DNA of 32,752 nt from Bacteroidetes bacterium MED-G20 (GTDB taxonomy: Bacteria; Bacteroidota; Bacteroidia; Flavobacteriales_D; Parvicellaceae). Shown here in pieces: positions 26,766 through 32,752 of the stretch (the first letter of the stretch is position 1; every line of letters starts with the position of its first letter). The stretch spans positions 1 to 32,752 of the forward strand of contig CAJJCR010000004.1 of assembly GCA_905182745.1 (NCBI GenBank), in the 5' to 3' direction. The translations under genes were made by a program, and so were the position numbers. The notes below the pieces were generated by a model, which worked only from the letters and a program-made list of their open reading frames with translations, was not told the origin of the DNA and did no database searches.

Positions 26766-28833
26766 TTTGATTTGATAGTAAAGAAAATGGGAAAAAATCG
26801 TTAATTAATTCGTTATTAACCGCAAAGTTTGCTTGCAATTCTCCATCAACAACTAACCCGGGATGATTTTCGTGCAAAATTTTAGTTGCTTCTCTCATTT
26901 TAATTGCATCTGCCCCTTCATTAGAACCAAAATTTGAGTAACTCAACATAGCAATTTTAGGTTTTATTTTGTATTGTTTTACAGTTCTAGCAACCAAAAG
27001 AGTAATATCCACAATCTCTTCAACTGTTGGATCAATATTTACCGTAGTATCTGCAAAAAACATTGGCCCATCTTTACTTATTAAAATATACATTCCAGCT
27101 ATTTTATTAAGTCCTTTTTCTACATCAATAACTCTTAAAGCAGGGCGAATTGAATCTTTATAACTTCTTGTTAATCCAGAAATCATTACATCTGCCATCC
27201 CAGTTTCTACCATTGCAGCAGCAAAATAATTCCTTTCCCTCATTAATTTTTTAGCTTCATGAAAAGTTAGCCCTCTTCTTTTTCTCTTTTTATGTAAAAT
27301 TTCTGCAAATAATTCTCTATGTTTTAATTCACTTTCATTTCTCGGGTCAATAATCTCACAATTTGATAAGTCTAAATTGTATTCATCTATTATTTTTTGA
27401 ATATTATGTTTCTTTCCAAGTAAGATTGGAATTGCAATTCCCTCTTCAAAAGCCATTGCAGCAGCTTTTAAGATTTTATAGTGGTCAGCCTCAGCAAAAA
27501 CTACTTTTTTAGGACTTCTTTTAGCTTTTGAAGTTAAGTTTCTAATAAATTTATTATCTAATCCTAGACGTTGCATTAGTTCTAGCTCATATTTTTTCCA
27601 ATCCTTAATTGGCTCTTTAGCAACTCCAGATTTTATGGCAGCCTTGGCTACCGCAGGAGCAACCCAGTAAATTAACCTTGGGTCTAGTGGTTTTGGGATA
27701 ATTTGTGTGCGTCCAAATGAAATAATTTTAGCATCATATGCTTCATTAACTTCATCAGGAACTGGTTCCTTAGCAAGCAGGGCTATTGCTTCTGCAGCTG
27801 CAATTTTCATTTCCTCGTTAATCTTTGTGGCTCTAACATCTAATGCTCCTCGAAATATATATGGAAATCCAAGTACGTTATTTACCTGGTTTGGATGATC
27901 AGATCTTCCAGTAGCCATTATCACATCGTCCCTTGTTTCTAAAGCAATATCGTATTCAATTTCTGGATTTGGATTTGCTAAGGCAAAAACTATTGGATTT
28001 TTTGCCATACTTTTAATCATCTGGGGTTGAACAACCCCACCTTTAGAAAGGCCTAGAAAAACATCTGCATTTACAAATGCTTTTTCCAAGGAAACATCTT
28101 GGCTTTTTTGTATAAAAAACTTTTTGTTTTCATCCAAATCTTTTCGTTTAGCATGAATTAAACCCTTGGAATCAAACATGAAAATATTTTCTTTCTTAAC
28201 ACCTAAAGATAGGTATAGCTTCACACAGGACTGAGCAGAAGCACCTGCTCCACTTACCACTACCTTAACTTTTTCAATTTTTTTATTGGCAATTTCTAAC
28301 GCGTTTAATAATGCTGCAGATGAGATAATTGCTGTTCCGTGTTGATCGTCATGCATCACAGGAATATCTAATTCCTTTTTTAAACGCTCTTCAATTATAA
28401 AAGCTTCTGGAGCTTTGATATCTTCTAAATTAATTCCTCCAAAAGTTGGAGAAATAGCTTTAACAGTATCTATAAATTTATCAATATTTGTTTCGTTAAT
28501 TTCAATATCAAAGACATCAATATCAGCAAATATTTTAAAAAGTAAACCCTTTCCTTCCATTACTGGTTTTGAAGCTTCTGGTCCAATATCTCCCAACCCT
28601 AAAACAGCAGTTCCATTTGAAATTACTGCAACCAAATTTCCTTTAGCAGTATACTTGTATACTTTTTCTTTGTCTTTATAAATTGCTAAACATGGTTCCG
28701 CGACCCCAGGCGAGTATGCCAACGATAAATCTCTTTGCGAAGAATGTGGTTTTGTTGGAACCACCTCAATTTTTCCCTTTCTTCCAGAACTGTGGTAATC
28801 AAGAGAATCTTTTTTCAATAGTTTTTCTGACAT
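26728..28833 (-). CDS. maeB: NADP-dependent malic enzyme with phosphotransacetylase-like domain (main part)
   Basis: Decarboxylates malate to pyruvate with NADP. The likely start is the ATG at 28833 ([20 protein letters not shown]), ten codons inside the longest frame, which otherwise begins with a TTG. The malic domain shows [14 protein letters not shown] and [13 protein letters not shown], the NADP-binding domain [13 protein letters not shown] and [14 protein letters not shown], and the C-terminal half is the PTA-like regulatory domain ([46 protein letters not shown]). The last ~65 residues are in another frame (26565-26765). It leads the minus-strand set maeB-ruvA-sprA-gcvH. Confidence 0.94.
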   Translation of the reverse strand: MSEKLLKKDSLDYHSSGRKGKIEVVPTKPHSSQRDLSLAYSPGVAEPCLAIYKDKEKVYKYTAKGNLVAVISNGTAVLGLGDIGPEASKPVMEGKGLLFKIFADIDVFDIEINETNIDKFIDTVKAISPTFGGINLEDIKAPEAFIIEERLKKELDIPVMHDDQHGTAIISSAALLNALEIANKKIEKVKVVVSGAGASAQSCVKLYLSLGVKKENIFMFDSKGLIHAKRKDLDENKKFFIQKSQDVSLEKAFVNADVFLGLSKGGVVQPQMIKSMAKNPIVFALANPNPEIEYDIALETRDDVIMATGRSDHPNQVNNVLGFPYIFRGALDVRATKINEEMKIAAAEAIALLAKEPVPDEVNEAYDAKIISFGRTQIIPKPLDPRLIYWVAPAVAKAAIKSGVAKEPIKDWKKYELELMQRLGLDNKFIRNLTSKAKRSPKKVVFAEADHYKILKAAAMAFEEGIAIPILLGKKHNIQKIIDEYNLDLSNCEIIDPRNESELKHRELFAEILHKKRKRRGLTFHEAKKLMRERNYFAAAMVETGMADVMISGLTRSYKDSIRPALRVIDVEKGLNKIAGMYILISKDGPMFFADTTVNIDPTVEEIVDITLLVARTVKQYKIKPKIAMLSYSNFGSNEGADAIKMREATKILHENHPGLVVDGELQANFAVNNELINDFFPFSLLSNQSANTNLSKFKRG

Positions 28834-28863
28834 AAATCCAGTGTAGTCAGCTAATTTACACAA

Positions 28864-29007
28864 CTGTAAACAATACGATACACAAATTCTTACTTATTGT
28901 ATAACATATTGTTGTTAATGAAAAAAGTAAGTGGTAAATACATTTATAATGTAATAACTTTAAAACATATAATTTTATATAATAGCAAATTGAAAATATT
29001 GAAGTTA
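28864..29007. other. Intergenic gap between a T9SS cargo gene and maeB
   Basis: About 140 AT-rich bases (174 counted to the maeB ATG) with no ORF of note. It should contain the maeB promoter, but no exact TAnnTTTG box was found. An 8-base inverted pair, AATAACTT at 28953-28960 and AAGTTATT at 29002-29009, has a 41-base loop and is too loose for a confident terminator. Confidence 0.5.
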
Positions 29008-29709
29008 TTATTTTAAAATCAATTTATCGCTTTTCAAAAGTTGATTTCCATTGGAAATTTGGTAGGAATATATTCCAGATTTTAAATGCCTTAAATCAAC
29101 ATTATTAACAGCTAAATTTAGCTTGGCAGAAAATACTTTTTTACCTAAAATATCGAAAAGTAGAAATAAATTATCATTAGAGACATTCGAAATTTCAACA
29201 TTCAAAAAATCAATAGTAGGATTTGGATAAGCTAAAATACTTTCATCGTTTAGTTCGGTTAAATCTACTGTGTTTACAATGTTTACATCTACAGAATCTA
29301 AAAGAGCATTTCCTTTGTGAAGAATGAAATACCTTATAGTTGCAGTTCCTGCCCCGTTAGAAAAAGTAAAACTAGGCTTCATCCAAGAAGAATCTGATGG
29401 TTGTAAAAGTATTGGAACTGTAGTTTCCCAATCTAAACCTGTACAAGAATAACTTAATAGGTTGTCAACAAACTGATCTAAAAATATAACATCTGAGCTT
29501 AAAATTTTTCTTCTAAATTTTATTTCTAATTCCTCATTGGAAGAATTATAGCATCCAATATTTAAATCAAAGTTTTCATTACTACTATTAATGTTGATTA
29601 CTTGTCCATTGTAGTTAATTCCTGTAGAATCGTAAATGTATATGTTAATTTGGGAAAATGAAGAAGAGTAAGAAATAATTATTATAATTAATAGAGCTAA
29701 TTTCCTCAT
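29008..29709 (-). CDS. Small secreted protein with T9SS type A sorting domain
   Basis: A 233-residue protein with a signal peptide (MRKLALLIIIIISYSSSFSQ) and a C-terminal sorting domain of about 75 residues: LAYPNPTIDFLNVEI, LLFDILGKKVFSAKL, VDLRHLKSGIYSYQI and LLKSDKLILK. That domain directs export through the T9SS, whose translocon SprA is encoded in this window, and is normally cleaved. The middle (about 20-155) is not recognised; it has two cysteines (in NIGCYNSS and YSCTGLDW) that might pair. It is probably a surface or secreted protein of unknown function. It is divergent from tlpA across 130 bases that show no clear promoter box. Confidence 0.82.
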   Translation of the reverse strand: MRKLALLIIIIISYSSSFSQINIYIYDSTGINYNGQVININSSNENFDLNIGCYNSSNEELEIKFRRKILSSDVIFLDQFVDNLLSYSCTGLDWETTVPILLQPSDSSWMKPSFTFSNGAGTATIRYFILHKGNALLDSVDVNIVNTVDLTELNDESILAYPNPTIDFLNVEISNVSNDNLFLLFDILGKKVFSAKLNLAVNNVDLRHLKSGIYSYQISNGNQLLKSDKLILK

Positions 29710-29839
29710 TACAGATATTTAAGATTTGCTTTCGAAATTAAAGTAATTAAAATTTCTCATATAAGAAAAATAATTATACTGATTTTTTATAAAATTGAAC
29801 TAAATTAGTAATTCTAAAATCACCATTATATATTAATTT

Positions 29840-30322
29840 ATGAAAAGATCAATCTTATTGTTTGTTTTATGTTGCATTACTATGTTTTCCTTTGCTCAAT
29901 TACCAAATATAGGACTTAAAGATGTAAACGGAGATTTACAAAATTTATCAAAATATATAAGTAATGGTAATCCTGTTATAATTAGTTTTTGGGCAACATG
30001 GTGCAAGCCATGCAAAGCAGAATTAAATACTATTGCTGAAGAATATGATGACTGGGTGGAAGAAACAGGTGTTGAACTAATCGCTATTTCAATTGACGAC
30101 TCAAGATCTAGTTTAAGAGTTGAGCCCTATATTAATGCTATGGGTTGGGAATACACTGTTCTACTAGACCCAAATGGAGATTGTAAAAGAGCTATGAATG
30201 TAAATAATATTCCACATACTTTTTTAATTAATGGTAAAGGTAAAGTGGTTTGGAACCATAATAATTATTCTCCAGGTGACGAAGAAGAATTATACAATGA
30301 ACTAATCAAATTAAATAAATGA
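29840..30322 (+). CDS. TlpA-family thioredoxin-like protein
   Basis: A 160-residue periplasmic thioredoxin-fold protein. A signal peptide ends near FSFAQ (residue 20), the redox motif WCKPC spans residues 54-58 in SFWATWCKPCKAEL, and the cis-proline is in NNIPHTFLI (Pro125). It would act as a disulfide reductase or isomerase in the periplasm. The stop overlaps the start of the DUF6029-like gene as ATGA, and an Omp28-like lipoprotein with its own CxxC follows. The trio is probably one operon, suggesting the thioredoxin serves those two surface proteins. Confidence 0.9.
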   Translation: MKRSILLFVLCCITMFSFAQLPNIGLKDVNGDLQNLSKYISNGNPVIISFWATWCKPCKAELNTIAEEYDDWVEETGVELIAISIDDSRSSLRVEPYINAMGWEYTVLLDPNGDCKRAMNVNNIPHTFLINGKGKVVWNHNNYSPGDEEELYNELIKLNK

Positions 30323-30702
30323 AAATTAATTTTTTCATTAAATTTTGTTTCTTAATATTATTAGCTTCAAAAATAATAGGACAAAATAATTCTAATGGAT
30401 TAGTTTCTGGTAATATCCAAACTATTGGTCAATACTATCAAGAAGATACTATTATTAATGCTGCTTTACCAGAACATCTTTATGGCTTTAATGGATTTGC
30501 AAATGTTAATTATCAAAAAGGTGATTTCAGAGCAGGAATAAGATATGAAAGTTATTTAAATACTTTGGAAGGGTATCCTTCTACATTTTCAGGAACTGGG
30601 ATTGGTTATAGATATATTTCCTGGAACAATCAAAATCTATTAAGCAGGTTTATGCCAGCATGTGGAATTTTAGAGCTTATGAAGAAAGAGAATTGGGGAT
30701 AG
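30319..30702 (+). CDS. N-terminal part of DUF6029-like outer-membrane protein, before a frameshift
   Basis: A 127-codon frame with a signal peptide ending near KIIGQ, then VSGNIQTIGQYYQED, YGFNGFANVNYQKGDFRAGI and STFSGTGIGYRYISW, the usual start of the Bacteroidota DUF6029 proteins as I recall them. After NNQNLL the frame turns to unlikely sequence and ends at 30702, while the continuation lies in the next frame (30660-31973). The start overlaps the tlpA stop as ATGA. The stretch at about 30635-30665, where the family has an NFYEQFGSG-like motif, also looks shortened. Confidence 0.75.
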   Translation: MKINFFIKFCFLILLASKIIGQNNSNGLVSGNIQTIGQYYQEDTIINAALPEHLYGFNGFANVNYQKGDFRAGIRYESYLNTLEGYPSTFSGTGIGYRYISWNNQNLLSRFMPACGILELMKKENWG

Positions 30703-31973
30703 ATAATTCATTAGATGGTATTAAAATTAACTATGAACCACTTAAAGGAATAAATTTAAAAGGGATGATAGGCAAACAAAGACATAGATTTGAAGATGGA
30801 CTAATAAATGGGAATGGAATTGTAAGAGCAATAGATGGTGAATTAAACATTAATGAGTTATTTGATTCTACTAATAATTGGAATTTAAAAGCAACACTTG
30901 GTGGAAGTTTTGTAAGTAAATTTAATACTGATAACAATACTACATTGTTCAACATGCCTAAAAATGTAGGGGCTTCAAGTCTTAGGTTAAATTTAAGGTA
31001 TAAAAGACTAAGGTTTAGTGGTGAATATGTTTACAAGATTAACGATCCATATCCTGATAATCAAAATAATGATTTTAACTTTATCTATAAAAATGGAGAA
31101 GGAATTTTACTTAACCTAGGATACTCCAAAAAAGGATTTGCTGTTGATTTTTCTGCTAAACATATGGATAATATGTTGTGGCGTTCTACCAATGTAAATG
31201 TAGGGCCGACTGATCTTTTAATTGGTTATTTACCAGCACTAACCAAACAACACACTTATAATCTTGCAGCAACTCTCTACCCTTACGCGACCAATTTTTA
31301 TGGTGAAATTGCCTATCAAGCTGATTTAATTTATAAAATTCCAAAAAAATCTGTTTTAGGGGGCAAATATGGAACTTCAATTGCATTAAACTTTGCAACA
31401 GCATATGTTCCAGAAAGAAATTTTATCAATGATATGGAGACAACTAGAAATAGTTATACAACTTCATTTTTTTTCCGCTCTGATAGCATATTAATTCAGG
31501 ATTTTAATATTGAGATTAAGCGAAAAATTAATACAAAACTAAAAATGAGTTTCAATTATTTTAATTTTATTTTTAATGACAATGCAGTTAAGGTAGCCAA
31601 CTACTACAAAATGATTTATGCACAAATAGCTGTTCTAGATTTAACCTATAAAATAAATAGACACCATTCCTTAAGGTTTGAAACTCAAGCTCTATGGACT
31701 AATGAAGACAAGGGGGATTGGTTATTTGGTCAAATTGAATATACTTTTAGTCCTCATTGGTATATAGCAGTTCTTGATCAGTACAACTCCGGAAATCTAG
31801 ATGTTGATAAAAGAGTTCATTATGGCTTAATTTCTACTGGCTATATAAATGGATCTCATCGTTTTTCCTTTCAATATGGCAAACAAAGGGCAGGAGTTTT
31901 TTGTGTAGGTGGGGTTTGTAGAGCAGTTCCTGCTTCAAATGGTTTAACATTTACATTTACTTCTAGTTTCTAA
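30660..31973 (+). CDS. Main part of DUF6029-like outer-membrane protein, after a frameshift
   Basis: The 437-codon frame reads FRAYEERELGIDNSLDGIKI, then GMIGKQRHRFEDGLI, and a long series of alternating hydrophobic and aromatic segments (LRLNLRYKRLRFSGEYVY, LGYSKKGFAVDFSAKHM), ending in LTFTFTSSF with a terminal phenylalanine typical of outer-membrane barrels. The ATG at 30660 is unlikely to be a real start, because the signal peptide is in the upstream frame. The joined protein would be about 550 residues. The function of the family is unknown. Omp28 follows after one base. Confidence 0.78.
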   Translation: MWNFRAYEERELGIDNSLDGIKINYEPLKGINLKGMIGKQRHRFEDGLINGNGIVRAIDGELNINELFDSTNNWNLKATLGGSFVSKFNTDNNTTLFNMPKNVGASSLRLNLRYKRLRFSGEYVYKINDPYPDNQNNDFNFIYKNGEGILLNLGYSKKGFAVDFSAKHMDNMLWRSTNVNVGPTDLLIGYLPALTKQHTYNLAATLYPYATNFYGEIAYQADLIYKIPKKSVLGGKYGTSIALNFATAYVPERNFINDMETTRNSYTTSFFFRSDSILIQDFNIEIKRKINTKLKMSFNYFNFIFNDNAVKVANYYKMIYAQIAVLDLTYKINRHHSLRFETQALWTNEDKGDWLFGQIEYTFSPHWYIAVLDQYNSGNLDVDKRVHYGLISTGYINGSHRFSFQYGKQRAGVFCVGGVCRAVPASNGLTFTFTSSF

Positions 31974-31974
31974 A

Positions 31975-32752
31975 ATGAAAAAATATTTAAAATATTTATT
32001 GTTTTTGTTATTATTTTCTTGTGATAAAATAGAAAATCCTCTTCCTGAAGAATATGGAAAATTAGATTGGTCTTTATATCCTGGGGACCCATCTAATTAT
32101 CCCTATGATTTAGTAAACCTATCAAGTAATTGGGGAATAAATAATAATACTAAGGGTATTTTATTGGAAGACTATACTGGACATAAATGCACTAATTGCC
32201 CAGCGGCAGCTCAGATTGCTAAAGATTTAGAAGATGATAGTAGTAAAAATGTTATTGTAGCTACTATTCATTCAAGTTTAGATGGTTTTTTCCAATCTAC
32301 AAGTTTATATTCACATCAAATTATGAAACTGAAGCTGGAAATGAATATGTTAGAGGTAGTGAAATGCCAGGTTTTTTGGGAAATCCTATGGGGACAGTCA
32401 ACAGGATCAGCGTGGTGGACTTTCTAATACGGTTTGGTATCTCAGTAGTGAATGGGAAAATGCGGTAATTAACGAAATGAATAATTCATTAAAAATTAAC
32501 CTACAACTTAAATACTATCATTTCCAAGAAACTAATGGTTTATTTATTCATACACAAACATCAGTTATTGAGTGATCTTTTTGGAAAATATCATCTTATT
32601 ATATATTTGGTTAGAAAACAACATATTTTCTCCTCAAAAATTTAGTTTAGGAATTGTTGATACCAATTACAATCATCACAATGTCCTTTCCAGTAATATA
32701 AATGGAACCTGGGGAACATCTATCATAGATGCAGTTGCTATAAAAGATTCAT
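31975..32752 (+). pseudogene. Omp28-like lipoprotein, broken by about four frameshifts and cut by the window end
   Basis: Starts with a lipoprotein signal (LLFLLLFSC, lipid-modified Cys16). GILLEDYTGHKCTNCPAAAQ follows, a thioredoxin-like CxxC (Cys72, Cys75) that marks Omp28-related proteins. The first frame stops at 32427, but family-like sequence continues across frames: FTSNYETEAGNEYVRGSEMP (from 32310), GGLSNTVWYLSSEWENAVIN (shift near 32400-32412), DLFGKYHLIIYLV (after an extra T near 32573) and ENNIFSPQKFSLGIVDTNYN (after an extra A near 32613), open to the window end. Four shifts in about 300 bases mean either decay or poor consensus. It is the last gene of the tlpA set, one base after the DUF6029-like gene. 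Confidence 0.8.

Noticed and set aside
28953-29009. Inverted pair AATAACTT / AAGTTATT as a terminator
   Set aside because: The 41-base loop and all-weak base pairing make a functional hairpin unlikely.

Overview
The window comes from an AT-rich Bacteroidota chromosome, most likely an uncultured or marine Flavobacteriales member. The markers are SprA (translocon of the type IX secretion system, T9SS), a protein with a T9SS type A sorting domain, an Omp28-like lipoprotein, RemB/Wzi-type proteins, two tandem cytochrome oxidase subunit III genes with a farnesyltransferase, and many genes that overlap by 1-4 bases. No RNA gene, CRISPR array, transposase or phage gene was found.

Layout. (1) 1-4144, minus: heme O synthase, two subunit III genes (one with a large extra domain), subunit IV and a SCO-like copper chaperone that runs off the window edge. 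(2) 4213-14544, minus: a long, tightly packed gene string running deoC, aldehyde dehydrogenase, catalytically dead short aldehyde dehydrogenase, DUF2061, cysQ, gmd, fcl, an intact Wzi/RemB-like gene, a WecA/TagO-like phosphoglycosyltransferase and a second, broken Wzi/RemB-like gene. (3) 14635-17401, plus: cysC-cysD-cysN, making PAPS from sulfate. (4) 17398-28833, minus: maeB, ruvA, sprA, gcvH, tonB, an order I recall from other Flavobacteriia. (5) 29008-29709, minus: a small T9SS-secreted protein. (6) 29840-32752, plus: a TlpA thioredoxin, a DUF6029-like outer-membrane protein and an Omp28-like lipoprotein with a CxxC motif, cut by the window end.

How the genes may work together. GDP-fucose synthesis (gmd, fcl), a lipid-linked glycan initiator and Wzi-like outer-membrane proteins suggest surface polysaccharide production. 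PAPS synthesis and PAP removal (cysC, cysD, cysN, cysQ) without a visible PAPS reductase would fit sulfation of that polysaccharide, but this is inference. SprA links to protein secretion and gliding.

A striking feature is a set of about a dozen apparent frameshifts (broken wzi copy, fcl, the sprA 5' end, maeB 3' end, the DUF6029 gene, the omp28 gene). They are clustered, and about 16 kb in the middle (roughly 9.3-25.6 kb) shows none. Either local gene decay or consensus errors in poorly covered stretches could explain them, and the sequence alone cannot decide.
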